Positions 17,836-27,809 are shown, counted from the stretch's first letter. The stretch is DNA of 64,000 bases from Marivita hallyeonensis (GCF_900129875.1 NZ_FQXC01000005.1:248001-312000); one strand, 5' to 3'. The notes: generated from the letters alone by a model not told the origin. Program-made: numbers and translations.

Positions 17836-19017
17836 ATGTCCCGACAGAACTATATCTTCACCTCGGAATCCGTGTCCGAGGGACACCCTGATAAGGTGTG
17901 CGACCGCATCTCTGACGCGGTCCTCGACGCGTTTCTGACCGAAGAACCTGAAGCCCGCGTTGCCTGCGAAACCTTCGCCACTACGAACCGCGTCGTAATC
18001 GGCGGCGAGGTCGGTCTGTCGGACAAAGACAAGCTTGGCACCTACATGGACCGCATCCCCGATATTGCGCGCGCCTGCATCAAGGATATCGGGTACGAGC
18101 AGGACAAGTTTCATCACGCGACCTGTAAGATCACCAACCTTTTGCACCCGCAATCCGCGCATATCGCCCAAGGTGTCGATGCCGGTGAGGACAAGGACGA
18201 AGGCGCAGGCGATCAGGGTATCATGTTCGGCTATGCAACGAACGAAACCGACGCGCTTATGCCTGCGCCGATCCAGTACAGCCATGCAATCCTGCGCCGT
18301 CTGGCCGAGGTGCGCAAATCCGGGCAGGAGCCGCTTTTGCGACCTGACGCGAAGTCACAGATTTCCGTACGATATGAAAACGGCAAGCCCGTGGGTGTGA
18401 CCTCAATCGTGTTGTCGACCCAGCACGCCGACGAAAGCCAAAGCTCTGCCGATATTCGTGCAATCGTCGAACCTTACATCCGCGAAGTTCTCCCCGACGA
18501 CTGGATCACCGAAGAGACAGAATGGTGGGTCAACCCAACCGGCATGTTCGTCATCGGTGGGCCGGACGGAGATGCAGGGCTGACGGGGCGCAAGATCATC
18601 GTAGATACCTATGGCGGTGCTGCGCCGCATGGCGGTGGCGCGTTTTCCGGCAAGGACCCGACCAAGGTGGACCGCTCTGCGGCCTACGCCGCGCGCTACC
18701 TGGCGAAAAACGTCGTGGCCGCGGGCATGGCCGACCGCTGCACGATCCAGCTCAGCTATGCGATCGGCGTGTCGAAACCGCTGTCGATCTACGCTGACAC
18801 GCACGGCACCGGCGACGTGGACGCGGCTGCGATTGAACGGGCGATCCCCAAGGTGATGGACCTCACCCCACGTGGCATTCGCACGCATCTGGAACTGAAC
18901 AAACCACTCTATCAGCGCACCGCGGCCTACGGCCATTTCGGCCGCGCGCCTGAGGCGGATGGCGGGTTCAGCTGGGAACGCACCGACCTTGTCGATGCGC
19001 TCAAGTCCTCGGTCTGA
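17836..19017 (+). CDS. metK: S-adenosylmethionine synthetase MetK
   Basis: The 393-residue cytosolic enzyme makes S-adenosylmethionine from methionine and ATP. Visible motifs: [12 protein letters not shown] at the N-terminus, [12 protein letters not shown] and the glycine-rich [21 protein letters not shown] segment (shown in part by GGGAFSGKD). Length is normal. Its ribosome site GGAG (17827-17830) forms part of the upstream riboswitch pseudoknot, so control is at translation initiation. Confidence 0.96.
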   Translation: MSRQNYIFTSESVSEGHPDKVCDRISDAVLDAFLTEEPEARVACETFATTNRVVIGGEVGLSDKDKLGTYMDRIPDIARACIKDIGYEQDKFHHATCKITNLLHPQSAHIAQGVDAGEDKDEGAGDQGIMFGYATNETDALMPAPIQYSHAILRRLAEVRKSGQEPLLRPDAKSQISVRYENGKPVGVTSIVLSTQHADESQSSADIRAIVEPYIREVLPDDWITEETEWWVNPTGMFVIGGPDGDAGLTGRKIIVDTYGGAAPHGGGAFSGKDPTKVDRSAAYAARYLAKNVVAAGMADRCTIQLSYAIGVSKPLSIYADTHGTGDVDAAAIERAIPKVMDLTPRGIRTHLELNKPLYQRTAAYGHFGRAPEADGGFSWERTDLVDALKSSV

Positions 19018-19026
19018 TATCGGACT

Positions 19027-19048
19027 GGTCGGGCAAACCTGCCCGACC
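19027..19048 (+). terminator. Hairpin after metK without a T-run
   Basis: GGTCGGGCA (19027-19035) and TGCCCGACC (19040-19048) form a perfect nine-base stem with a four-base loop nine bases past the metK stop. No T-tract follows, so it may protect the mRNA end or act with Rho rather than as a textbook intrinsic terminator. Confidence 0.5.
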
Positions 19049-19155
19049 GCCGCAAAGACTGTGTTCGCTTGTTAAAGTGGGAACATTCGCTCTGACCTCT
19101 TTCCTTTCGCGCATCCGTGCTAAGCTGTGTCCTAGGGATGCGAGAGGAGAGACCC

Positions 19156-19899
19156 ATGTTCAGATCAAGTTTGGCCATATTGGCCCTCACCGCCACCGCC
19201 GCTCATGCCGAGCTGTTGGCGGACTACCACCGCTATACGGTGGGCGATCGCGAATACGAAGGCTACGTCGCCACCAACACGGCCATCGAACCAAAAGGCA
19301 CGGTGCTGATCGTGCACGATTGGGACGGCATGACCGACTACGAAGAGCGCCGGGCCGAGATGCTGGCGGCGCTGGGCTACACGGCTTTTGCCATCGACGT
19401 CTACGGCGCGGACGAGAACCCGCAAAGCATCGATGAAAACCGCGCTCTTTCGGGCGCGCTTTATGGCGACCGCGAGGAATTCCGCGCCCGTCTCCTGGGC
19501 TCCATTGCCGAAGCCGCCAATATCACCGGGGCGACCTCTGACATGGTGATGATGGGGTACTGCTTTGGCGGGGCCGCTGTTCTCGAAGCCGCGCGCGCCG
19601 GGGCAGAGCTTAACGGCTTTGTCAGCTTCCACGGCGGCCTCGGCACGCCCGAAGGGCAGGATTACTCTGCCACCGCCGCACCGATCATGCTCTTCCACGG
19701 CAGCGCCGATCCGGTCTCGGGGATGGCTGATCTGGCGTCTTTGCTGGACCAGCTTCAGGAAGCCGGTGTGCAACATGGGGCCGAAGTCTTTGGCGGCGCA
19801 AGGCACAGCTTCACCGTCTACGGATCGCGCGATTACGACCTGATGGCAGATCAGGGAAGCTGGGACGGACTGCAAGAGTTTCTCGACGGACGGCTATGA
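19156..19899 (+). CDS. Secreted dienelactone hydrolase-family protein
   Basis: The 247-residue product has a signal peptide (MFRSSLAILALTATAAHA) and an alpha/beta-hydrolase domain of the dienelactone hydrolase type: nucleophile Cys in MMGYCFGGAAV, Asp in LFHGSADPVSG, His in GARHSFTV. Export makes a role in lactone ring cleavage of the beta-ketoadipate route unlikely; the substrate is unknown. AGAGGAGA precedes ATG 19156. It overlaps the next gene by ATGA. Confidence 0.85.
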   Translation: MFRSSLAILALTATAAHAELLADYHRYTVGDREYEGYVATNTAIEPKGTVLIVHDWDGMTDYEERRAEMLAALGYTAFAIDVYGADENPQSIDENRALSGALYGDREEFRARLLGSIAEAANITGATSDMVMMGYCFGGAAVLEAARAGAELNGFVSFHGGLGTPEGQDYSATAAPIMLFHGSADPVSGMADLASLLDQLQEAGVQHGAEVFGGARHSFTVYGSRDYDLMADQGSWDGLQEFLDGRL

Positions 19900-20438
19900 T
19901 CAAACGCCTTCTTCTTACCCTCGGCCTGCTCTGGCCGGGGGTTCTTTTCGCCAATGACTGGGCTGCGTTGGACCAGCCTGGCGCCTTCGCCATCATGCGG
20001 CACGCGTTGGCTCCGGGCACCGGTGATCCTGCCGATTTCGACATCAGCGACTGCAGCACCCAACGCAACCTCGACGATCGGGGACGTGCGCAGGCCGAAC
20101 GCATCGGCATGGCCTTCCGCGAACGCGGTCACAGCTTCGACATCGTGCTGACAAGCCAATGGTGCCGGTGCCGCGATACGGCAGAGCTGCTTGACCTCGG
20201 CCCGGTTCAGGACGCGCCCGCCTTCAACTCGTTCTTCCAGAACCGCGCGTTGCGCGACCCTCAGACCCGCGAAGCGGTGGCGCAGTTACGAGCCCTGACG
20301 GCGCGTCCTTTCGTGGTCACGCATTTCGTCAACATCGTTGCTTTGACCGGCCAGACCACAGGCTCCGGCGAAGTACTGATCGCTCGTGTCGGAGAGACCG
20401 GACTGGACGTTCTGGGCTCCATCGTGATCGACCCGTAA
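19896..20438 (+). CDS. Secreted histidine phosphatase-family protein
   Basis: The 180-residue product has a signal peptide (MIKRLLLTLGLLWPGVLFA) and the phosphoglycerate-mutase-like motif IMRHALAPGTGDP with the RH pair, TSQWCRCRDTAELL and a late VVTHFVN His. Family members are phosphatases of many substrates, and this one is probably periplasmic. The ATGA overlap with the hydrolase gene suggests the two exported enzymes are made together. Confidence 0.85.
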   Translation: MIKRLLLTLGLLWPGVLFANDWAALDQPGAFAIMRHALAPGTGDPADFDISDCSTQRNLDDRGRAQAERIGMAFRERGHSFDIVLTSQWCRCRDTAELLDLGPVQDAPAFNSFFQNRALRDPQTREAVAQLRALTARPFVVTHFVNIVALTGQTTGSGEVLIARVGETGLDVLGSIVIDP

Positions 20439-20488
20439 ACGTCAACACGGCTTGCCCCGGTCAATCTCTGGCTTTAGACGAGCGCTCC

Positions 20489-21205
20489 ATGACGGACCCC
20501 AAACACCCCTCTGGCGCGCCGTGGCGCAATTTCTACGGGCGGTTCAAAGGCAAGACCCTTCGGAAAAGCCAAGAGGCCTATCTGGAGGAGGACCTCGCAA
20601 AGCTCAGCCCCGGACCTGTGTCGTGGGACGAGAACCCGGATCGCAAGCCATTGGACCTGCACGCGATCTTCGGCGGCAAGCCGGTCTGGTTGGAGATCGG
20701 ATTCGGCGGCGGCGAACACCTTGTGCATCAGGCACAGCAGAACCCCGATGTTGGTCTCATCGGCTGTGAGCCCTTCATCAACGGCGTAGCGATGCTCCTG
20801 GGCAAGATCCGGGAAGCCGGGGTCACCAACTTGCGCGTGTTCCCGGGCGATGTGCGGGACATGTTCGATGTGTTGCCCGATGGGTCGGTGGAAAAGGCGT
20901 TTCTTCTCTACCCCGATCCCTGGCCCAAGAAACGCCATCACCGGCGCCGGTTCGTCACGCAAGAGCACCTTGATCCTCTGTTCAAGGCGATGGCCCCCGG
21001 TGCGGAATTCCGCGTGGCGACCGATATCCCGGATTATGTCCGCCAGACCCTGATCGAAGTCCCGAAAGCCGGGTTTGACTGGCTGGCCGAACGACCCGCT
21101 GACTGGCGGGAGCCGTGGGACGACTGGATCTCAACCCGGTACGAGCAGAAAGCCCTGCGCGAGGATCGCGTGCCGCATTACATGACCTTCCGGAAACCCG
21201 CATGA
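20489..21205 (+). CDS. trmB: tRNA (guanine-N7-)-methyltransferase TrmB
   Basis: The 238-residue protein methylates G46 of tRNA. The SAM-binding motif [15 protein letters not shown] and the family block [16 protein letters not shown] are intact. The N-terminus has a family-typical basic stretch ([14 protein letters not shown]). The stop overlaps the start of cmk (CATGA), so the two are translationally coupled. Confidence 0.95.
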   Translation: MTDPKHPSGAPWRNFYGRFKGKTLRKSQEAYLEEDLAKLSPGPVSWDENPDRKPLDLHAIFGGKPVWLEIGFGGGEHLVHQAQQNPDVGLIGCEPFINGVAMLLGKIREAGVTNLRVFPGDVRDMFDVLPDGSVEKAFLLYPDPWPKKRHHRRRFVTQEHLDPLFKAMAPGAEFRVATDIPDYVRQTLIEVPKAGFDWLAERPADWREPWDDWISTRYEQKALREDRVPHYMTFRKPA

Positions 21206-21828
21206 CCCAGCCTTTCACCGTGGCCATCGACGGCCCTGCCGCCGCCGGAAAAGGCACGATCAGCAAAGCGGTGGCGGCGCATTTCGGCTTTGCGCATCTC
21301 GACACCGGGCTTTTGTATCGAGCTGTCGGCGCGCGCATGTTGACCGGTGAAGACCCGATTAGAGCCGCGCAAAACCTGGTGGCCGAAGATTTGGACAACC
21401 CGGACCTGCGCAGCGCAGACGTGGCGCAAGCCGCATCGAAAGTGGCGGTGATCCCCGAGGTCCGCTCCGCGCTGCTCGACTTCCAACGTGCTTTCGCACG
21501 CCGCGCCGGGGGCGCCGTCTTGGACGGTCGCGATATCGGCACGGTGATCTGTCCGCAGGCCGAGGCCAAGCTCTTCGTCACCGCCAGCGCCGAGGTCCGC
21601 GCGCAGCGCCGGTTCGCCGAACTGCAAGAGCGCGGCGCGGATACCGATTTCGACACTGTCCTTGCCGATGTGAACGCGCGCGATGCCCGCGACAGCAGCC
21701 GCGCGGACGCGCCACTTGCGCAGGCCGAGGATGCCGTCCTGATCGACACCTCTGACATGACGATTGACGCCGCTGTGGCGCAGGCCATCTCTGCCGTTGA
21801 GGCGCGCCGCGCCGGCGACAGACCATAA
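21202..21828 (+). CDS. cmk: Cytidylate kinase Cmk
   Basis: The 208-residue enzyme phosphorylates CMP and dCMP. The P-loop [15 protein letters not shown] is at residues 8-22, and [19 protein letters not shown] marks the family. It is slightly shorter than the E. coli enzyme, as in many alphaproteobacteria. In most proteobacteria cmk is next to rpsA; here three genes and about 3 kb separate them. Confidence 0.95.
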   Translation: MTQPFTVAIDGPAAAGKGTISKAVAAHFGFAHLDTGLLYRAVGARMLTGEDPIRAAQNLVAEDLDNPDLRSADVAQAASKVAVIPEVRSALLDFQRAFARRAGGAVLDGRDIGTVICPQAEAKLFVTASAEVRAQRRFAELQERGADTDFDTVLADVNARDARDSSRADAPLAQAEDAVLIDTSDMTIDAAVAQAISAVEARRAGDRP

Positions 21829-21848
21829 TTCCGTAGGGGAGGGGACAT

Positions 21849-22835
21849 ATGAACGGTTTCGAAGGAATGCAGCGCCGGTTCGGCATCGGCGCGATGTCAT
21901 TCGGCAATTTCTACGGCCCTACGACCGAAGCAAACAGTCATGCCATCATGGACGCGGCGATGGAGATAGGCGTCACGCATATCGACACTTCGAACGTCTA
22001 TGGCATGGGCGGCTCCGAGACGGCGATTGGTACGTTTTTCAAAGCGCGCGGGTCTGCGGCGCGCGACCATTTCCACATCGCTACGAAAGCCGGGATCACC
22101 AAAGATGCCGACGGCAAGCGGGCCTATCGCAACGATCTCGCACATCTCGAAGCGGAACTGGACAACAGCCTGACGCGCATGGGCGTCGACGCCGTAGACC
22201 TGTTCTACATTCACCGGCGCCAGGCGGACCTGCCGATCGAGGACGCCACCGGCCATCTCGCCCGGCTGGTCGAAAAGGGCAAAGCGAAAACCATCGGGTT
22301 TTCCGAAATCGCCCCCTCATCGCTTCGCCGTGCCGCGACGGTGCATCCAATAGCGGCGGTTCAGTCGGAATATTCACTGTCCACCCGGATGCCGGAACTC
22401 GGTCTTGTTCAAGCCTGCGCAGAACTTGGCACGGCCTTGGTTGCCTTCTCTCCGGTGGGGCGCTCTTTGCTGACCGACCATCCGGTCCCTGCCGACATCG
22501 TTCCAACGCTGCCCTTCCTGTCGAGCAATCCGCGTTTTCTGGAACCGAACTATTCGGCCAATATTGCAATCACTCACAGGTTTCGCGCTCTCGCTGCCGA
22601 GATGGGTGAACCGGCAGCCGCCATTGCGATTGCATGGCTCCTGCACAAGGCGCCACACATCGTCCCAATCCCCGGAACCCGCTCGGTTGCGCATTTCCGC
22701 GAACTCGTGCGCGGAACCGACCTCACATTGACGGCCGAGGACATCACGCGCATCGAAACTGTCCTGCCGGTCGGCTGGGCGCATGGAGAGCGATATTCCA
22801 AGGACCAGTGGATCGGCCCAGAACAATACTGCTGA
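21849..22835 (+). CDS. Aldo/keto reductase
   Basis: The 328-residue TIM-barrel oxidoreductase has the catalytic Asp and Tyr in HIDTSNVYGMG, Lys in IATKAGITK and the usual His replaced in FYIHRRQ context by a retained His. NADPH binding is indicated by VPIPGTRSVAHFREL. Substrate unknown. GGGGAGGGG lies before ATG 21849. It sits 20 bases after cmk, so read-through from trmB-cmk is possible. Confidence 0.88.
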   Translation: MNGFEGMQRRFGIGAMSFGNFYGPTTEANSHAIMDAAMEIGVTHIDTSNVYGMGGSETAIGTFFKARGSAARDHFHIATKAGITKDADGKRAYRNDLAHLEAELDNSLTRMGVDAVDLFYIHRRQADLPIEDATGHLARLVEKGKAKTIGFSEIAPSSLRRAATVHPIAAVQSEYSLSTRMPELGLVQACAELGTALVAFSPVGRSLLTDHPVPADIVPTLPFLSSNPRFLEPNYSANIAITHRFRALAAEMGEPAAAIAIAWLLHKAPHIVPIPGTRSVAHFRELVRGTDLTLTAEDITRIETVLPVGWAHGERYSKDQWIGPEQYC

Positions 22836-22935
22836 TCGGATTTGCGAAAAGCTTGGGAACTTACACGAAGACGTGCGTCGCGGTGTGATGAATTTGCGGT
22901 ACGCTGTGACCCGTCTTATCGAAAGGTTTTCGACA

Positions 22936-23466
22936 ATGCGCCGATTTTTCAGCATTCTTGTCTTCTGTCTCGGGACCAGCGCCGCAGCCGCACAAGAGGC
23001 ACCTCAATCAGAACCTCCCATGACATTCGTGCGGATGGCCGAGATCATCTCCCAACTCGACGAAGACGCGCGCGTGCAGGGCAATGTCATTGAACTGACC
23101 CTGGCGGATGTCCCCGTGATGGTCATCGCGGACCCGGTAGCGGATCGCATGCGCGCGATGGTTCCGATCCGTTCGGCTGACGGCCTCGATGCCGACGAAC
23201 TCATGCGCCTGATGCAGGCGAACTTCGACACTGCCCTTGATGCCCGTTACGCCGTTGCGCAGGGCCGGCTCTGGGGGACCTTTATCCATCCGATGTCGCC
23301 GCTGGAGCAGAACCAGCTCATTTCAGCGCTTGCGCAAACGGTCACCGTGGCTCTGACCTATGGACAGGCCTATTCCAGCGGCGCCCTCAGCTTTGGCGGA
23401 GGTGACAGTCGGGGGATATACGAAGACATTCTGAGAGACTTGCTCGAACGTGGTGAGGAACTCTGA
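22936..23466 (+). CDS. Secreted CesT/YbjN-like protein of unknown function
   Basis: The 176-residue product has a signal peptide (MRRFFSILVFCLGTSAAAA) then an alpha/beta domain (about 30-150) with alternating strands (IELTLADVPVMVIADP) resembling the CesT/YbjN secretion-chaperone fold. The tail is Gly/Ser-rich (SSGALSFGGGDSRG). The family resemblance is weak and the function unknown. An in-frame start 57 bases earlier exists, but the ATG at 22936 places the signal peptide correctly. Confidence 0.7.
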   Translation: MRRFFSILVFCLGTSAAAAQEAPQSEPPMTFVRMAEIISQLDEDARVQGNVIELTLADVPVMVIADPVADRMRAMVPIRSADGLDADELMRLMQANFDTALDARYAVAQGRLWGTFIHPMSPLEQNQLISALAQTVTVALTYGQAYSSGALSFGGGDSRGIYEDILRDLLERGEEL

Positions 23467-23612
23467 CCCAACAGCACCACGCCGCAGCTTCAATGCTCTA
23501 AGCTGATCAGAAGAAACATTAAAATATTCGGCAGAATAGCTCAGGCCGGCAACCGGCCATTGACAGGTTCCGTCTAACGTCATGATCCAGACGAAAGCGG
23601 ACACGGCGCATC

Positions 23613-24719
23613 ATGGCGGATCTGATCTATATCGGCGTTCTGTCCCCAATGGACACGGACGAAAGCAACAATACCAACGAGAACCCCGGCGCGGTGCAGG
23701 GCACCTATGATGAGACCCAGATGCAGGTGGTCAGCGTGTCGATGTCAGACAATTTCGATCCCGGCATCACATATAACGACGATTTCAACATGGCGTCGGA
23801 TACCTTTACCTACGATCTGGGGGCGGGTCCGATCACCAGCGGGCTCGACAGCGAAGCGCGCTTCTTGGCGCAGGTCGTGCGCGCCGCGACGACCACGCCG
23901 GAATCCATTGAAATCAGCGTCTATCAGCTTCAGAACGGCGCAACCTTCGTGCGCTTGCCCGATGGCTACAAGATCAATGAGCTTACCATCCAAAGCATGT
24001 CGGCAGACGGCTTCGACGGCATCAACACCAACAGTTCCAGCTCATCGACCGTCGTGTGTTTCGTGGCCGGGACATGGATCGAAACACCGGACGGTCCTCG
24101 AAAGATCGAAGAAATCAGGGTCGGCGATCTTGTTCTGACCGCCGATCACGGGGCGCAACCGGTGCGCTGGACACGTCGTTGGACCGTCCGGACGGAACCG
24201 AAGACCGCTCCTGTCAGCATAGCTGTCGGGGCGTTGGGCAATGGACGGCCTTTCGCTCCGCTGAAAGTCTCGCGCCAGCATCGCATCTTCGTGACCTCAC
24301 CTGTCGCCCGCCATATGTTCAACGACAGCGGCGCATTCGTCGCGGCGCATCGACTGACCAACCTGCCGGGGGTGACTTTTGACCTGAGAGCAAAAAGCGT
24401 GGATTACGTGCACATCCTATGCGCCAGCCATGAACTGATTTCAGCCAATGGCGTTTACGCGGAAACCCTGCTCAACAGCGATCTTAGCCGAAGCCTGGTT
24501 TCTGCCAGAACCGGAACGGACCCGCCAGACGGCATGGCGCGCATCCCGGTTCGTCCGCTCTTATCGGCCCGGAAGCAAAAGCAATTCGTGGGGCGTATCG
24601 CGGAGCGGGCGGCGCGTCGTGCCACGGCCGCATCCAACAAACGGATCGCGGCAAGCCTGCAAAGTCAGGTAACCGCCCTTGCGCGACACCCGGCCCATAC
24701 TGCGCAGCGCCTTCCATGA
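23613..24719 (+). CDS. Hint-domain protein
   Basis: The 368-residue protein has an acidic, Asn/Asp/Ser-rich N-terminal part (1-140), then a Hedgehog/intein (Hint_2) domain starting at Cys149: VVCFVAGTWIETPDG, IRVGDLVLTADHG, VSRQHRIFV, YVHILCASHELISANG. Such proteins are common in Rhodobacteraceae and often carry type I secretion signals; autoprocessing at the Cys is possible. The C-terminus is Arg/Lys-rich. No signal peptide. It lies just upstream of rpsA. Confidence 0.85.
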   Translation: MADLIYIGVLSPMDTDESNNTNENPGAVQGTYDETQMQVVSVSMSDNFDPGITYNDDFNMASDTFTYDLGAGPITSGLDSEARFLAQVVRAATTTPESIEISVYQLQNGATFVRLPDGYKINELTIQSMSADGFDGINTNSSSSSTVVCFVAGTWIETPDGPRKIEEIRVGDLVLTADHGAQPVRWTRRWTVRTEPKTAPVSIAVGALGNGRPFAPLKVSRQHRIFVTSPVARHMFNDSGAFVAAHRLTNLPGVTFDLRAKSVDYVHILCASHELISANGVYAETLLNSDLSRSLVSARTGTDPPDGMARIPVRPLLSARKQKQFVGRIAERAARRATAASNKRIAASLQSQVTALARHPAHTAQRLP

Positions 24720-24771
24720 GGTCTTGCCATGAACGGCGGGCTCTGCTACGCCGCGCGCGTCGCTAAAAGGC

Positions 24772-24832
24772 AAACAAAGCCAAAAAGCAAAGATCGAGCA
24801 GGGGTCGGCATCCACCGGCCCTCTTTGTTTTA
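24772..24832 (+). terminator. Possible terminator or leader hairpin before rpsA
   Basis: AAACAAAG (24772-24779) and CTTTGTTT (24823-24830) can pair around an inner imperfect GGGGTCGG/CCGGCCC stem, ending in TTTGTTTT. It could end the Hint gene transcript or form part of the rpsA leader, where S1 autocontrol is known in other bacteria. The remaining bases before rpsA show no gene. Confidence 0.35.
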
Positions 24833-24938
24833 CGGACGCCTTGACCAATCGCCCCACATCAAGTGCGGCACCAACCCCAGACCGGCGGAGACAACCGCTC
24901 GGCCAGAAAAGATGAGACGTAAAGGAAAAAGACGCCAC

Positions 24939-26621
24939 ATGGCTCAGAACGCATCTATGGAGGAATTCGAGGCCCTCTTGAACGAAAGCCTCGAAATGGA
25001 CACACCCGACGAAGGGTCTGTCGTCAAAGGCAAGGTCATCGCAATCGAAGCGGGCCAGGCCATCATCGACGTTGGTTACAAGATGGAAGGCCGCGTCGAA
25101 CTCAAGGAATTTGCAAACCCCGGCGAAGCGCCCGACATCAGTGTCGGTGACGAGGTCGAGGTTTATCTGCGCTCCGCAGAAAACGCGCGTGGCGAAGCGG
25201 TGATCTCCCGCGAAATGGCCCGCCGCGAAGAAGCATGGGACCGTCTGGAAAAAGCCTATGCCGACGACGCCCGCGTCGAGGGCGCGATCTTCGGTCGTGT
25301 CAAAGGCGGCTTTACCGTCGACCTCGGCGGCGCCGTGGCGTTCCTGCCCGGCTCTCAGGTAGATGTGCGCCCTGTACGTGACGCAGGCCCGCTCATGGGT
25401 CTCAAGCAGCCGTTCCAGATCCTCAAGATGGACCGCCGCCGTGGCAACATCGTTGTCTCGCGCCGCGCGATCCTCGAAGAGTCCCGCGCCGAACAGCGCG
25501 CCGAAGTCATTGGCAACCTCACCGAAGGTCAGGCAGTCGACGGCGTGGTCAAGAACATCACCGAATACGGTGCGTTCGTGGACCTGGGTGGCGTAGACGG
25601 CCTCTTGCACGTGACCGACATGGCATGGCGCCGTGTGAACCACCCGTCCGAGATCCTGTCGATCGGCGAGACGGTCAAGGTTCAGGTCATCAAGATCAAC
25701 AAGGAAACGCACCGCATCAGCCTCGGCATGAAGCAGCTGCAGGAAGATCCGTGGGATCTCGTCGCGGCCAAGTACCCGCTCGAGTCCGTGCATATGGGTC
25801 GCGTGACCAACATCACCGATTACGGTGCCTTTGTTGAGCTTGAGCCGGGCGTCGAAGGCCTGGTCCACGTCTCCGAGATGTCCTGGACCAAAAAGAACGT
25901 CCATCCAGGCAAGATCGTGTCCACCTCGCAGGAAGTGGAAGTCATGGTCCTCGAAATCGACGGCGCCAAGCGCCGCGTGTCGCTGGGCCTCAAGCAGACC
26001 ATGCGCAACCCGTGGGAAGTGTTTGCAGAAACACACCCCGAGGGCACAGAGGTCGAAGGCGAAGTCAAGAACATCACCGAATTCGGTCTGTTCGTTGGCC
26101 TCGACGGCGACATCGACGGCATGGTGCACCTCTCCGACCTGTCTTGGGACGAGCGTGGCGAAGACGCGATCCAGAACTACCGCAAGGGCGACATGGTTCA
26201 GGCCGTTGTCACCGAAGTGGACGTTGAGAAAGAGCGCATCTCGCTGTCCGTCAAAGCACTGGGTGGCGACAAGTTCGCCGAAGCCGTTGGCGGCGTGAAG
26301 CGGGGCTCCGTGATCACCGTTCAGGTCACAGCGATCGAAGACGGCGGCATCGAAGTGGAATACGAAGGCATGAAGTCCTTCATCCGCCGCTCCGACCTGT
26401 CGCGCGACCGTGCTGAACAGCGCCCCGAGCGCTTCTCGGTGGGTGACAAGGTTGATGTGCGCGTGACGAACGTGGACAGCAAGACGCGCCGTCTTGGCCT
26501 GTCGATCAAGGCACGCGAGATCGCCGAAGAGAAGGAAGCGGTACAGCAGTACGGGTCCTCCGACTCCGGCGCGTCCCTCGGCGACATCCTTGGTGCCGCA
26601 CTGAAGAACGACAACGACTAA
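24939..26621 (+). CDS. rpsA: 30S ribosomal protein S1
   Basis: The 560-residue protein binds mRNA on the 30S subunit. Six S1 domains are visible, each with a G-V-D-G-L/M-V-H-type core (for example ITEYGAFVDLGGVDGLLHV, ITDYGAFVELEPGVEGLVHV, ITEFGLFVGLDGDIDGMVHL). The start MAQNASMEEFEALL at 24939 has AAAGGA upstream; the frame extends 70 codons further but that part is not S1-like. An intrinsic terminator follows at 26644. Confidence 0.97.
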   Translation: MAQNASMEEFEALLNESLEMDTPDEGSVVKGKVIAIEAGQAIIDVGYKMEGRVELKEFANPGEAPDISVGDEVEVYLRSAENARGEAVISREMARREEAWDRLEKAYADDARVEGAIFGRVKGGFTVDLGGAVAFLPGSQVDVRPVRDAGPLMGLKQPFQILKMDRRRGNIVVSRRAILEESRAEQRAEVIGNLTEGQAVDGVVKNITEYGAFVDLGGVDGLLHVTDMAWRRVNHPSEILSIGETVKVQVIKINKETHRISLGMKQLQEDPWDLVAAKYPLESVHMGRVTNITDYGAFVELEPGVEGLVHVSEMSWTKKNVHPGKIVSTSQEVEVMVLEIDGAKRRVSLGLKQTMRNPWEVFAETHPEGTEVEGEVKNITEFGLFVGLDGDIDGMVHLSDLSWDERGEDAIQNYRKGDMVQAVVTEVDVEKERISLSVKALGGDKFAEAVGGVKRGSVITVQVTAIEDGGIEVEYEGMKSFIRRSDLSRDRAEQRPERFSVGDKVDVRVTNVDSKTRRLGLSIKAREIAEEKEAVQQYGSSDSGASLGDILGAALKNDND

Positions 26622-26643
26622 GCGTTCCTTCACCCGAAACATC

Positions 26644-26671
26644 AAAAGCCCCGCCATCGCGCGGGGCTTTT
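26644..26671 (+). terminator. Intrinsic terminator of rpsA
   Basis: GCCCCGC (26648-26654) and GCGGGGC (26661-26667) form a strong stem with a six-base loop, followed by TTTT; flanking AAAA extends the stem. It lies 22 bases after the rpsA stop. Confidence 0.9.
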
Positions 26672-26753
26672 CATTTCGGGGGGATTTCGCCGGTGCACGA
26701 GTTGCCCGTTCGACAGGCTTGCCCCACCTGCGCTTTGCCGCCACGGTGCGTTC

Positions 26754-27809
26754 ATGACAAACAGTTTCACCACGTCCGGTTTGTTCGGGGACCTGTTTCA
26801 CGACACCGAAATCGCCAGCCATTTCGGGGCAGCTGCGTTCCTGAAACACGCCACCGCGTTCGAGGTCGCCTGGACCGAGACGCTCAAGTCTCTCGGTGCC
26901 GTGCCGGCCTCAGACGCCGACGCCGCGATTGACGCGATCCGCGCACGGGTGCCGGACCTTCTGGCGCTGGCAGACAGCAGCAACGCCAACGGGATGCCGA
27001 TCCCCGGTTTTATGACGCAACTGCGCGACGGTCTGGATGATCGAACGGCCCAAGCGATCCACACCGGGACCACCAGTCAGGACGTGATCGACACCGTGAT
27101 GGTGCTGATGCTCATGGACATCCTGGGCGTTCTCGATGCGCGGCTCGGTCAGGTCCTCGACGCGCTGACCGCGCTCGAACGCGACGCCGACGGCACATTG
27201 ATCGGACGGACACGGATGCAGGCGGCGTTGCCGATCCCGGTGAAGGCGCGCGTGCATGCGTGGCTCACGCCCCTGCGCGATCATCACGAGCGGCTGGCCA
27301 GTCTGCGCGCGCATGTCGGCCAAGTGCAACTGGGTGGCCCGGTCGGTTTGCGCGACACACCGGACGGCCAAGGGGATGCCGCCGCGATGGAGTTGGCGCG
27401 GCGCCTCGGGTTGCGCATGGGTCCGGTGTGGCACACCAATCGAACGCCGATCCTTGATGTGGGCCACTGGCTGGTTCTGGTCACCGGGTCGCTGGGCAAG
27501 ATGGGGCAGGACATCGCGCTCATGGCGCAGCAGGGGATCGACGAGGTCAAACTGACGGGCGGCGGGGGCTCCTCGGCCATGCCGCACAAGGAAAACCCGG
27601 TGTTGGCCGAAACGCTCGTGACGCTGGCCCGGTTCGTGGCCGTGCAGCAAGGCGGGCTGGCGCAAGCGCTTCTGCACGAACAGGAACGCTCTGGCGCGGC
27701 GTGGGCGCTCGAATGGATGATCCTGCCCGCCATGGCCGAGGCGACCGGTGCGAGCTTGCGTCACGCGCATTGCCTGATCGATCAGATCACGCGTTTGGGG
27801 CCGGCGTGA
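26754..27809 (+). CDS. pcaB: 3-carboxy-cis,cis-muconate cycloisomerase PcaB
   Basis: This 351-residue member of the fumarase/aspartase superfamily lactonises 3-carboxy-cis,cis-muconate, the product of protocatechuate 3,4-dioxygenase. The superfamily signature GGGGSSAMPHKENPV is at about 265-279, and HTGTTSQDVIDT near residue 103 is the substrate loop. It is shorter than many PcaB proteins (about 450), lacking part of the C-terminus, as in several alphaproteobacteria. It faces the other pca genes. Confidence 0.88.
   Translation: MTNSFTTSGLFGDLFHDTEIASHFGAAAFLKHATAFEVAWTETLKSLGAVPASDADAAIDAIRARVPDLLALADSSNANGMPIPGFMTQLRDGLDDRTAQAIHTGTTSQDVIDTVMVLMLMDILGVLDARLGQVLDALTALERDADGTLIGRTRMQAALPIPVKARVHAWLTPLRDHHERLASLRAHVGQVQLGGPVGLRDTPDGQGDAAAMELARRLGLRMGPVWHTNRTPILDVGHWLVLVTGSLGKMGQDIALMAQQGIDEVKLTGGGGSSAMPHKENPVLAETLVTLARFVAVQQGGLAQALLHEQERSGAAWALEWMILPAMAEATGASLRHAHCLIDQITRLGPA

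Noticed and set aside
16891-18285. A 464-codon minus-strand frame across lnt and metK
   Set aside because: It crosses two well-defined genes and the riboswitch and has no recognisable protein features.
19156-19899. A pcaD-type enol-lactone hydrolase for the pca cluster
   Set aside because: It has a signal peptide, is about 7 kb away and belongs to the dienelactone hydrolase family with a Cys nucleophile, not the PcaD type.
24561-26849. A 762-codon open frame on the minus strand opposite rpsA
   Set aside because: It is antisense to an unmistakable S1 gene; the composition (His, Val, Asp, Arg) is that of the complement of GC-rich third positions and no domain is seen.
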